Notes under the pieces: model-generated | Told to the model about the DNA's origin: nothing | What the model saw: only the letters and a program-made list of their open reading frames with translations | Database searches by the model: none | Position numbers and translations under genes: made by a program | Shown: piece after piece, positions 1 through 6,397 of the stretch | Layout: every line of letters begins with the position of its first letter | Position numbering within the stretch: the stretch's first letter is position 1 | Source: Sulfuritalea sp. | Lineage (GTDB): Bacteria > Pseudomonadota > Gammaproteobacteria > Burkholderiales > Rhodocyclaceae | DNA length: 9,411 bases | Direction: 5' to 3' | Assembly: GCA_022843505.1 (NCBI GenBank) | Contig: JALHNN010000062.1 | Coordinates: forward strand, 1-9,411

Positions 1-404
1 GCGAGGTCACCATCACCGGCAAGCGGCAGAAGACGCGCATCGTGCCGGTCGGCGACAAGGCGCTGGCGGCCCTGCAGGCCTGGCTGGCGGAACGCCCGGC
101 CCTGGTGCGCGACGATCAGCCGGCGCTCTTCCTCGGCCGCAACGGCACGCGCCTGACGCCGCGCCAGGTGGCGAACCGCCTGGCGCAGTGGGCCCAGCGC
201 CAGGGCGTCGGCGTCCATGTCCATCCGCACATGCTGCGCCATTCCTTCGCCAGCCATGTCCTGCAGTCCTCCGGCGACCTGCGCGCCGTGCAGGAAATGC
301 TCGGCCACGCCAGCATCTCGGCGACGCAGATCTATACGCATCTCGACTTCCAACATCTGGCGAAGATTTACGACAGCGCCCACCCGCGCGCGAAGAGCAA
401 GTGA
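1..404 (+). CDS. xerC: Tyrosine recombinase XerC, C-terminal part (5' truncated by window edge)
   Basis: This is the catalytic C-terminal part of a site-specific tyrosine recombinase. XerC works with XerD at dif sites to resolve chromosome dimers. The frame is open from base 3 and gives 133 residues, so the gene enters from the left; the GTG at 42 is internal. Visible catalytic residues, counted from base 3, are a beta-hairpin Lys in TGKRQK (about residue 7), the HxxR box HMLRH (His76, Arg79), the GH box in MLGHASIS (His102) and the nucleophile Tyr111 in TQIYTHLDF. The tail (HLAKIYDSAHPRAKSK) is the usual XerC ending, which favours housekeeping XerC over a phage or integron integrase. The first catalytic Arg lies outside the window. 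The stop codon overlaps the start of the next small gene by 4 bases (GTGA). XerD or a close paralogue is less likely but not excluded. Confidence 0.92.
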   Translation, partial: EVTITGKRQKTRIVPVGDKALAALQAWLAERPALVRDDQPALFLGRNGTRLTPRQVANRLAQWAQRQGVGVHVHPHMLRHSFASHVLQSSGDLRAVQEMLGHASISATQIYTHLDFQHLAKIYDSAHPRAKSK

Positions 405-625
405 AACCCCACCACTGGCCCTGGACCTTCATTGCCTTCAGCATCCTCGGCGTGCTGCTCATGCTGGTCGGCATCGCCGCGCTGGCCGGGATGTTGAAGG
501 GCGTGCATCCCCTGTTCGGGGATGACATGGCCGGCTGGGCGCTGATCGTTTCGGCGGTGGCCGCATTTCTCACCGGCGCCTTCCCGCTGGTGCTGCGCCG
601 GCTGGCGGAGCGCGAGGGCGCCTAG
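401..625 (+). CDS. Small two-helix inner-membrane protein of unknown function
   Basis: A 74-residue protein starting at a GTG whose last two bases lie in the stop codon of the xerC gene (GTGA overlap), so translation is probably coupled. The same frame stays open upstream, but there it only shadows xerC. The protein begins MKPHHWPW and has two hydrophobic stretches, about residues 9-31 (rich in Leu, Val, Ile, Gly) and about 43-64. A short loop containing HPLFGDDMAG separates them, and a basic/acidic tail (LRRLAEREGA) follows. The topology is likely a helical hairpin in the inner membrane. I do not recognise a named family. The evidence that it is real is the overlap with xerC, the membrane-protein composition, and a stop that abuts the convergent neighbour exactly. 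There is only a weak purine stretch (GAAGAG) upstream as a ribosome binding site. Its stop (623-625) shares CTAG with the stop of the opposing exonuclease gene. Confidence 0.68.
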   Translation: MKPHHWPWTFIAFSILGVLLMLVGIAALAGMLKGVHPLFGDDMAGWALIVSAVAAFLTGAFPLVLRRLAEREGA

Positions 626-1164
626 CGCTTCAGGTCGCCCGCCGCCAACGCCAGGCGATAGACGCGCAGCGCGACCTGGGCGTCGTTGGCGGCGTAGAGC
701 ATCTGCCGCTCGTTGAGCCGCGGGTTGCCCCAGTTCGACGTGGTGACGTGTTTTGATTTCTGCATGCGCCGGCCGAGATAGCGGGCCACGGCGGTCTTCG
801 CGCCCAGCGTCTTGTTCGGCGCCTCGCGCGGCAGCGCCTGCGACAGATCGAGGATGCCCTTGGCCTCGATGCTGAGCTTGGCACGCAGCTGGGCCAGGTC
901 GCTGCCGAGGCCGAAGCCGACCTTGAGCACCTGCGGCGATTCGAGGAGTTCGCGCAGGGCGGGATGGCTCCCGGTCAGGCGCACCGGGAATAGCCAGGCG
1001 CGGGCATCGGTCGCCAGTTGGATCAGGTGCGGCCCGGTCGAGACCTCGCCCTTGGCGAATGTCGGCTTGGATTCGGTGTCGAAGCCGAGCACCGGTTCGG
1101 CCAGCAGCTGCCGGCAGGCTTCGGCGGCGGCGTCCGCGGTGTCGACCACGATCACGTTGGCCAT
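622..1164 (-). CDS. RNase D-like 3'-5' exonuclease domain protein (DEDDy)
   Basis: A 180-residue stand-alone 3'-5' exonuclease of the RNase D/WRN-exonuclease (DEDDy) fold. Exo I is GFDTES (Asp29, Glu31), exo II is VGFGLGSDLAQL (Asp89) and exo III is YAANDAQVALRVYRL (Tyr157, Asp161), so all catalytic acids are present. The segment KSKHVTTSNWGNPRLNERQ before exo III is typical of this family. It lacks the HRDC domains of full RNase D (about 375 residues in E. coli), so it is not called rnd. Substrate (RNA or DNA ends) is unknown. I chose the ATG at 1164 because a GAAGG Shine-Dalgarno sits 7 bases upstream. The frame stays open upstream with a TTG at 1305, giving a Pro-rich extension of 47 residues. 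That extension includes LPVYEGI, which resembles a segment I recall in some homologues, so a longer start is possible. The gene is convergent with the xerC-linked small protein. Confidence 0.88.
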   Translation of the reverse strand: MANVIVVDTADAAAEACRQLLAEPVLGFDTESKPTFAKGEVSTGPHLIQLATDARAWLFPVRLTGSHPALRELLESPQVLKVGFGLGSDLAQLRAKLSIEAKGILDLSQALPREAPNKTLGAKTAVARYLGRRMQKSKHVTTSNWGNPRLNERQMLYAANDAQVALRVYRLALAAGDLKR

Positions 1165-1372
1165 GGCGATACCTTCGTACACCGGCAGCTCGGGTGCAGG
1201 CGCAGGGGCCGGGGAGGAAACCGTGTCCGAGTCGGGCGAGGGTGGCGTGGTCAAGGTGAATTCCGGGGGTGGGGCATTTCCCGGCCGGGGCCGGGGCGGG
1301 GCCAAAGTCTATAGGATGAAATGCCCAACTCGGTTTACAATTGCAGGTTCGAACATTCACGAGTTCCCGGGC
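1165..1372. promoter_or_regulatory. Divergent intergenic region with G-tract cluster and weak promoter-like boxes
   Basis: This stretch separates the divergent exonuclease and small Cys-rich protein genes, assuming the ATG 1164 start. It holds five runs of four or five G on the plus strand (1265-1269, 1271-1274, 1287-1290, 1293-1296, 1298-1301). On the plus strand TACAAT (1336-1341) is a good -10-like hexamer about 30 bases before the ATG at 1373, but no clear -35 precedes it. On the minus strand TATAGA (1308-1313) resembles a -10 facing the exonuclease; TTGTAA lies 21 bases upstream, too far for a standard -35. Promoter calls are by eye and weak. Confidence 0.3.
1172..1176 (-). promoter_or_regulatory. 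Shine-Dalgarno deciding the exonuclease start
   Basis: GAAGG on the minus strand lies 7 bases before the ATG at 1164. No comparable site precedes the alternative TTG at 1305, so this favours the shorter protein. In the longer reading frame these bases would encode Glu-Gly, so chance occurrence cannot be excluded. Confidence 0.5.
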
Positions 1373-1594
1373 ATGTCTGACACCGCATTCTGTTATCACT
1401 GCCGGCAGCATCATCCGAAGACCGAGATGCGCCAGATCGAAACCAAGGCCGGCAAGCGCTGGCGCTGCATCCGCAGCATCGAGGCCACCCGCCAGGGCCA
1501 GGCCGCGCGCGAGGCCTACGGCCGCCAGGTTTCCGAGATGAACAAGTCCGAGGCGCAGAGCCGCGCCCGCATGTCGAAGCCGATCGTCGTCTGA
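1373..1594 (+). CDS. Small Cys/His-rich (zinc-finger-like) conserved protein
   Basis: A 73-residue basic protein with a putative metal-binding N-terminus: Cys7 and Cys10 in FCYHCRQHHP, His13 and His14 just after, and Cys32 in GKRWRC. The CxxC pair plus a Trp-x-Cys after a short beta-type segment suggests a small zinc-ribbon, with only three Cys and one or more His as possible ligands. The second half (SIEATRQGQAAREAYGRQVSEMN) is likely alpha-helical and charged. The frame is open far upstream, but I start at ATG 1373 because the sequence before it has no protein-like character and contains the promoter-like region. No strong ribosome binding site is visible. Function is unknown; nucleic-acid or ribosome binding would fit its size and charge, but that is inference. 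It lies 19 bases upstream of the amidase gene, so the two may share a transcript. I recall similar short proteins in betaproteobacteria without an assigned role. Confidence 0.72.
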   Translation: MSDTAFCYHCRQHHPKTEMRQIETKAGKRWRCIRSIEATRQGQAAREAYGRQVSEMNKSEAQSRARMSKPIVV

Positions 1595-1613
1595 CGACGG
1601 CGCCCGCCCCGGC

Positions 1614-2372
1614 ATGTTGCGCGGGCTGGCCCTTTCCCTGCCGCTGCTGCTTGCCGCCTGCGCGCCCCTGCCTCCCGGGCAGGGCCGCGACGCGCTCTGG
1701 CATCCCTCGCCCAACTTCGACCAGCGCCGGCCGAACTTCATCGTCCTGCACCAGACCACCAACGCCACGGTGGACAAGGCCCTGGCGACGCTTACCGATC
1801 CGCAGCGTAAAGTCAGCGCCCACTACCTCATCGGCCGCGATGGCAAGGTGATCCAGCTGGTCGATGAGGCCGCGCGTGCCTGGCATGCCGGCGAGTCGCG
1901 CTGGGGCGGCATGAGCGACCTGAATTCGGCATCGATCGGCATCGAGCTCGACAACACCGGCGACGAGCCCTTCGCCGAGCCGCAGATCGTCGCCCTGCTG
2001 GCCCTGCTCACCGAACTCAAAGAGCGCTACCGGATTCCCGCCGCCAACGTGCTGGCCCACGGCGACGTGGCGCCGACGCGCAAGGTGGATCCGAGCCGCT
2101 TCTTCCCCTGGCACCGCCTGGCCCAGGCCGGCTTCGGCCTCTGGTGCGATGCCCCGCCGGCGGCCGCGCCGGCTGGCTTCGATGCTGTGCTGGGCCTGCG
2201 CGCGCTGGGTTACGACACGACGGTCGCGGCGGCGGCACGTGCCGCCTTCCGCCGCCATTTCCTCGCGGAAGAGGGCGACCAGGAACTTTCCGCCGGCGAG
2301 CAGGCGCTGCTGCATTGCCTGCTGGGCCAGCCGCGCGCAGTGCCCGCGCCGACGCCATCGGGATACCAATGA
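1614..2372 (+). CDS. amiD: AmiD-like N-acetylmuramoyl-L-alanine amidase, lipoprotein
   Basis: A 252-residue zinc amidase of the Amidase_2/AmpD fold. This family cleaves the bond between MurNAc and L-Ala in peptidoglycan or released muropeptides. The N-terminus is a lipoprotein signal peptide with lipobox LLAAC (Cys16), so the enzyme should be lipid-anchored and face the periplasm, probably in the outer membrane. Expected zinc ligands are His46 (IVLHQTTN), His149 (LAHGDVAP) and Asp159; Glu111 (SIGIELDN) and Lys157 (TRKVDPSRFFPW) match the catalytic residues of AmiD. These residues and the anchor separate it from cytosolic AmpD. The last 70 or so residues resemble a degraded peptidoglycan-binding helical domain (AAFRRHFL, ELSAGEQALLHCLL). 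Length is close to E. coli AmiD (276). No strong Shine-Dalgarno precedes the ATG. The stop overlaps the start of the cupin gene (ATGA), so the two are probably translated together. Confidence 0.9.
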   Translation: MLRGLALSLPLLLAACAPLPPGQGRDALWHPSPNFDQRRPNFIVLHQTTNATVDKALATLTDPQRKVSAHYLIGRDGKVIQLVDEAARAWHAGESRWGGMSDLNSASIGIELDNTGDEPFAEPQIVALLALLTELKERYRIPAANVLAHGDVAPTRKVDPSRFFPWHRLAQAGFGLWCDAPPAAAPAGFDAVLGLRALGYDTTVAAAARAAFRRHFLAEEGDQELSAGEQALLHCLLGQPRAVPAPTPSGYQ

Positions 2373-2752
2373 CATCCATGAAGACACGCTACGCCGAGAT
2401 CCCGGTCTACACCACCAAGGATGGATCGCTGATCCGCGAACTGATGCACCCGGCCGTACACGGCAATCGGCAGCAGAGCCTGGCCGAAGCCACGGTGGCG
2501 GCCGGCAGTCGAACGGCCCTGCACCGCCATGGGCTGACCGAGGAGCTCTACCATGTCACCTCGGGGCGCGGCCTGATGACCCTGGGCGAGGCGCGCTTCG
2601 AGGTATCGGTGGGCGACACGGTGCACATCGCGCCGGGGACGCCGCATTGCATCGAGGCTTTGGGCGAGTTGCCCCTGACCATCCTGTGCTGCTGCACGCC
2701 TCCCTATTCGCACGAGGATACGGAACTGCTGGAGGACGCCGCGGCGCGCTGA
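2369..2752 (+). CDS. Small single-domain cupin protein
   Basis: A 127-residue cupin (double-stranded beta-helix), probably a cytosolic metal-binding enzyme or small-molecule binding protein. Cupin motif 1 fits exactly: Gly46, five residues, His52-x-His54, four residues, Glu59, six residues, Gly66 (SRTALHRHGLTEELYHVTSG). Motif 2 is GDTVHIAPGTPH (Gly82 to His93), with Ala88 where Pro is common and no Asn after His93. The four expected metal ligands are His52, His54, Glu59 and His93. A conspicuous triple Cys (107-109) lies in LTILCCCTPPYSHEDTEL, a tail I associate with one cupin subfamily of unknown substrate. The ATG at 2369 overlaps the amidase stop by 4 bases; an ATG at 2378 is an alternative. 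The overlap indicates co-expression with the amidase, hinting at a cell-wall sugar or muropeptide link, which is inference only. A hairpin follows the stop. Confidence 0.85.
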   Translation: MTSMKTRYAEIPVYTTKDGSLIRELMHPAVHGNRQQSLAEATVAAGSRTALHRHGLTEELYHVTSGRGLMTLGEARFEVSVGDTVHIAPGTPHCIEALGELPLTILCCCTPPYSHEDTELLEDAAAR

Positions 2753-2759
2753 GAGTTAT

Positions 2760-2780
2760 GTCTCCGGCAATGCCGGAGAC
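2760..2780. terminator. Perfect hairpin between convergent genes, possible bidirectional terminator
   Basis: Arms GTCTCCGGC (2760-2768) and GCCGGAGAC (2772-2780) are perfectly complementary, with an AAT loop. It lies 7 bases after the cupin stop and 56 bases beyond the end of the convergent DUF748 gene. It is strong and GC-rich, but no T-run follows on either strand, so it may act as a non-canonical terminator or an mRNA 3' end stabiliser. Confidence 0.5.
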
Positions 2781-2810
2781 GGTATCCCGGGCGGACGGCG
2801 CCGGGAGTTC

Positions 2811-2835
2811 GGCGATGCGCGGCGATGCGCGGCGA
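2811..2835. repeat. Short tandem repeat, 10-bp unit GGCGATGCGC
   Basis: GGCGATGCGC occurs twice in direct tandem (2811-2820, 2821-2830) and is followed by a half copy GGCGA that runs up to the end of the DUF748 gene. It is noncoding and probably a slippage product; no function is evident. Confidence 0.6.
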
Positions 2836-2836
2836 A

Positions 2837-5800
2837 TCAGCGTGCCGCCTTGTCCAGGCCGAGCTTGAGCGCCACCTCGCGGTCCTCGCCGGGGATCTTC
2901 TCCGCGGCCCCGATCCTGACGCGATCAACCGGGGCCTTGGCTTCCTTGAGCGTCGCCAAGGTGGCGTCGCCGCGGTCCTTCGCCAGCTGCTGCAGACGTT
3001 CGTCGGGCACCATTTCCTTGTCGCGCAGGCGCTGGTAGAGCACGCCATGGAAGTCGGCACCCTTGAGCGCGCCGAGCTCGCTTTCGTCCAGCTGGCGTGG
3101 CGGCCGCACCAGACCGCTGAGGCGGGACATCATCTTGCCGGCCATGCTTTCCTCGAGCTGGCCGGGATTGGCGCTGCGGAACCCCTGCTTGAAGCCGGCC
3201 AGCTCGGCCTTGCCGAAGCGCTCGGCGAACAGGTCCTCGATCGCCGCCTGCATCTCGGGCGCGCGTGTCGAGATCGGCCCCGGATCACCCTGCGGTTCGA
3301 TCTTCTGTCCGCTCTTTTCCAGCAGGCCGCGGCGCAGCTGGCGGTCTTGAAGCGCCACGCGGTCGGCGGCGTTCCAGGTGCCGCTGATGCTGAGCGCCAG
3401 CGCCGGACGCTTGTTCAGTGCGGCGGCGAGTTTCACCAGCTTTTCGCGCTCGGGCGGGGTCAGGCGCCGCGCGCCGGCCTCGAAGGCAATGCTTTCCAGC
3501 TTTTCGTCGCCGCCGCCGAACAGTGCGCCGAGGGCTCGGAAGGGCGCGGTGACGACCTTGGTCAGGACGTTGGTGATGACCTTCCAGACGATGCCGCCGA
3601 AACTGAACTGCGGGTCGTCGAGGCTGCCGGAGATCGGCAGGCCGAGGTCGATGCGACCGTCGGAATCCTCCAGCAGCGCGATCGCCAGATCAAGCGGCAG
3701 GTCCTTGGCGGTCGGGCTCTGCACGCGCTCGCCGAGCACCAGCTTGTCGATCACGACCTTGTTTTCGCTCTGCAGCTGGCGCTTCCGGATGTTGTATTCG
3801 AGGTCCAACGAGAGCTTGCCCGAATCGATGCGGCGGCCGGCGAAGGTGGCCGAGTAGGGCGTCAGGCGCGTCATGTCCAGGTTGCGGAAGATCAGCTTGA
3901 TTTCCGTGAATCCGGTGGGATCGAAGGGATCGACCTGGCCGACGGCGCGGGCCAGGCCGTAGTCGTCGACCTCGCCGTCGAGTTCCAGCTGGCCCGCCGC
4001 GCCGCGGCGCGAGGACAGGCCGGCGATGGACCCGCGCAGCTTGTGGATGCGGGTGGCGAAGGGAAAGAACAGCGATTCGTCGGCGAAATCCATTTCGCCG
4101 TCGCGGATGCGCAGGCGGTCGATGTTCACCAGGAAGGCCGGCGCCGGCTTGGTATCGGCGCTGGCCGCCGCCGCTGGCGCAGCCGTTGGCTCAATGGTCG
4201 GCGCTGGCGACACGGCGTTCGCGGCCGGAGCGTCGGCCTTCGCCTCGCCGGCCGCGGGCGGCGGCGTATCCGCCTTGCGCAAAATGCGCTGGAAGTTGGT
4301 GCTCTTGTCCTTGGCAATCAGGAGCTGCGTGTCGAGGCCGTCGAGCATCAGTTCGCCGATCTGCAGCTTCTGTGGCGAGGCATCGAGCTGCCGGGTGCCG
4401 AAGTATTTCCAGGCGAGGAAGACCTTGTCCGTGCCGGCTTCGTTGAGGCGCAGCTCGCTGACGCCGAAGCTTCCCTTGTATCCGCTGGACCGGGCGTCGT
4501 GCTTGACCGTTCCGGCGGCGCTGATGCGGCCGCCGGCGAGGTCGAGCGCCGCGTACTTGCCGATGATGGCCTGCGCCGGCTTCAGCGCCAGGTCGTCGAG
4601 CTTGAGCTGCAGGTCGATGGCCGCCGTGGCCGGCACGAGCTTGCCTTCCACGCCCAGCCGCCCGCCGCTGGCCACGCGCAGGCCGGCCTTGAGCGGCAAG
4701 GGGCGGTCGAGCTTTTCACTGACGCCCGAAGTCTCGATGGTGATGTCCTCGAGGCCGACCTGCAAGGCGGGGGTTAGCGATTCGTCATGGAAGGCGACAC
4801 CGAAACCCGATAGCGCGACGCGCTCGACGGCGTAGCGCCAGGGGGCCGATGCTGCGGCGGCTTCGGTCGCCGGCTTTGGCGCCGCAGGTTTCGCCGCGGC
4901 GGCGTCCGGTCCCAGAGCCTTCAATGCCGCGACCAGGTCGATCGCGCCGTTGGCATCGCGGCGCACGGCCAGGCGCCCATCCTTCAGAACGACGGCGCCG
5001 ACCTCCGCCGTGCGCTGCGCCAGGTCGATCCGCGTTGCGGCGACGCCCAGTTCCGGCAGTGCCAGCGGCTTTGCGCGCGCCTTGCCGGTGCCGGATTCGA
5101 GGCTGATGTCCTTCAGCGCCAGCGACGTGAAGGCCAGTTGTTGCGTGGCGAGGTCGAAGCGGCCGCCCTCCAGGGCGAGGCTGCCGAGGCCGATGGCGGG
5201 GGCGCCGGCAGCCTTGCGCAGGACGAGTTTGGCGAGCTCCACGGTGAACGGCTCGACCGCCAGCGCCAGCTTGCCGTTGGCATGGCCCAGGCGGTAGTCG
5301 ACGGCCAGCCCGGCGACGCCCTCGGGCGGTGCGTAGCCCAGTTCCGGCGGAATGCGGGCCGCCAGCAGCGGGGCGAGCTTGGCGAGGTCCACGCCGCGCA
5401 GGCTGAGCTGTCCGCTCGAGCCCAGCGGATTCAGGGTTGCCGTACCCTTCCATTCGAGCTGCGCACCGAAGGCGGTGTGCGCCGCGATCGTGAACTGCCC
5501 GCTGTCGTCGGGCCGGGTGGAGAGGCTCTTGAGTTCGAGGTCGAAGGCGTCGACACGGCTGACGAAGGCGGGCGTGGTGCGCTGGTCGGCGATGTCGGCC
5601 TGGGCGCCGCTCAGCACCAGGTGGTTGATGTCGATGCGCGGCAGCGGCGCGTCGGGCTTCTTTTCGTCCTTGCCGGCGAAGGCGGCCAGCAGGCGGCTCC
5701 AGTTCATCGGCGACCGGGCGTCGTTGCGCAGGATCAGGCTGACGACCAGTCCGTCCAGCTTCAGTTCGTCGATGACGATGCCGCGCGAGCTGATGCTGGC

Positions 5801-6073
5801 GCCTGACAGGTCGACGAACAGTTCGCGGAAGGCCAGCAGCGGCGCCCCTTCCGGATCCTCAAGCTTGAGTTCGCGCAGGCGCAGGCTCAGCGCCAGCGGA
5901 TTTATCTCGGGCTTGGCGAGGCTGAGCTTGTGGCCGCTTTTCTCGGCGACGATCTTCTGCGCCTGCGATTGCAGGATGTCGGGCAGCGCCAGCCAGGCGA
6001 AGCCGAGCAGGAAAACGAGAATCCCGCCGAGGATCAGGGCCGCCAGGCGGATGCGGCGCAGGGACATCGTCAT
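2837..6073 (-). CDS. DUF748-family AsmA-like envelope protein
   Basis: A 1078-residue DUF748 protein, related to the AsmA/YhdP-type proteins that are proposed to bridge inner and outer membranes and move lipids. One N-terminal membrane helix (about residues 8-30, after basic SLRRIRL) anchors it in the inner membrane; the rest should be periplasmic. The body is a long series of beta-strand-rich segments with repeated 'LxLxxLxLxD' character. The DUF748 signature lies at about 790-855 (LPLDLAIALLEDSDGRIDLGL, then GSLDDPQFSFGG, then IVWKVITNVLTKVVTAPF). Two Ala/Pro-rich linkers (about 386-412 and 600-648) divide the protein into blocks. The C-terminal 220 residues are charged and more helical. 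AGGA (6078-6081) serves the ATG at 6073 with 4 bases spacing, or the ATG at 6067 with 10, so the start may be two codons later. It is the last gene of the yqjDEK-like unit, 21 bases after the YqjK-like gene. The molecular role is unproven. Confidence 0.9.
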   Translation of the reverse strand: MTMSLRRIRLAALILGGILVFLLGFAWLALPDILQSQAQKIVAEKSGHKLSLAKPEINPLALSLRLRELKLEDPEGAPLLAFRELFVDLSGASISSRGIVIDELKLDGLVVSLILRNDARSPMNWSRLLAAFAGKDEKKPDAPLPRIDINHLVLSGAQADIADQRTTPAFVSRVDAFDLELKSLSTRPDDSGQFTIAAHTAFGAQLEWKGTATLNPLGSSGQLSLRGVDLAKLAPLLAARIPPELGYAPPEGVAGLAVDYRLGHANGKLALAVEPFTVELAKLVLRKAAGAPAIGLGSLALEGGRFDLATQQLAFTSLALKDISLESGTGKARAKPLALPELGVAATRIDLAQRTAEVGAVVLKDGRLAVRRDANGAIDLVAALKALGPDAAAAKPAAPKPATEAAAASAPWRYAVERVALSGFGVAFHDESLTPALQVGLEDITIETSGVSEKLDRPLPLKAGLRVASGGRLGVEGKLVPATAAIDLQLKLDDLALKPAQAIIGKYAALDLAGGRISAAGTVKHDARSSGYKGSFGVSELRLNEAGTDKVFLAWKYFGTRQLDASPQKLQIGELMLDGLDTQLLIAKDKSTNFQRILRKADTPPPAAGEAKADAPAANAVSPAPTIEPTAAPAAAASADTKPAPAFLVNIDRLRIRDGEMDFADESLFFPFATRIHKLRGSIAGLSSRRGAAGQLELDGEVDDYGLARAVGQVDPFDPTGFTEIKLIFRNLDMTRLTPYSATFAGRRIDSGKLSLDLEYNIRKRQLQSENKVVIDKLVLGERVQSPTAKDLPLDLAIALLEDSDGRIDLGLPISGSLDDPQFSFGGIVWKVITNVLTKVVTAPFRALGALFGGGDEKLESIAFEAGARRLTPPEREKLVKLAAALNKRPALALSISGTWNAADRVALQDRQLRRGLLEKSGQKIEPQGDPGPISTRAPEMQAAIEDLFAERFGKAELAGFKQGFRSANPGQLEESMAGKMMSRLSGLVRPPRQLDESELGALKGADFHGVLYQRLRDKEMVPDERLQQLAKDRGDATLATLKEAKAPVDRVRIGAAEKIPGEDREVALKLGLDKAAR

Positions 6074-6094
6074 GATTTCCTGCCGCGCCTTGCG

Positions 6095-6397
6095 CTAGCG
6101 CAAGGGCAGGCGCTGCTCGAGGAACCCGCGCAGCTTGCGCCAGGCCTGCCAGCCGACGAAGGCGCGACGTCCCCAGCGCCAGACGCGGCTGGGTTTGGCG
6201 ACCAGCAGCGCCACCGTCGTGGCGACCACGACCTGCGGATGGGCGCGCAGCCAGTACGCGGCGTCGACCGCCAGGTCGGCGCCGGCGAAGGCCGGACGCA
6301 GGCCGGCGGCATGGCGGCCGAATTCGGCGCGCAGGGTCTCGCCATGGATTTGCAGGCGTTGCTTCTTCAAAGCCAGTTCGAGCGCTGCGGGGTTCAT
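6095..6397 (-). CDS. yqjK: YqjK-like small protein
   Basis: A 100-residue basic protein resembling the YqjK-like family. It has an N-terminal charged helix (LELALKKQRLQIHGETLRAEF), then a pattern ending in AAYWLRAHPQ, a short hydrophobic segment (about 55-68, VVVATTVALLVAKP), and a Trp/Arg-rich tail (RVWRWGRRAFVGWQAWRKLR). The 'WLRxHP ... KPxRxxRWxRR' arrangement is the part I recognise. It likely sits at the inner membrane through the hydrophobic segment and the amphipathic tail. The ATG overlaps the stop of the YqjE-like gene by 4 bases (ATGA), and the large DUF748 gene begins 21 bases downstream. Both the family match and the gene order yqjD-yqjE-yqjK, known from E. coli, support the call. 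Function is not established in any species I know of. Confidence 0.78.
   Translation of the reverse strand: MNPAALELALKKQRLQIHGETLRAEFGRHAAGLRPAFAGADLAVDAAYWLRAHPQVVVATTVALLVAKPSRVWRWGRRAFVGWQAWRKLRGFLEQRLPLR

Noticed and set aside
1..404. Tyrosine recombinase as integron or phage integrase
   Set aside because: The ending HLAKIYDSAHPRAK and the HMLRHSFASH, GHASISATQIYTHLDF motifs are those of XerC, and no attachment site, cassette or phage gene is nearby.
368..1777. 469-codon open frame on the minus strand
   Set aside because: It crosses the exonuclease, the small Cys-rich protein and the amidase start in another frame; Arg/Pro/Gly-rich shadow without motifs.
1614..2372. Cytosolic AmpD amidase
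   Set aside because: The lipobox at Cys16 and AmiD-like HGDVAPTRKVDPSRFFPW favour the lipoprotein AmiD type.
4081..4300. Possible fusion or frameshift at the Ala/Pro-rich stretch of DUF748
   Set aside because: The frame is continuous and DUF748 strand character resumes on both sides, so it is a linker.
2825..4777. 650-codon open frame on the plus strand
   Set aside because: It lies antisense to the DUF748 gene; its composition (Arg, Gly, Ala, Leu, Val) is that of a GC-rich shadow frame and no domain is visible.
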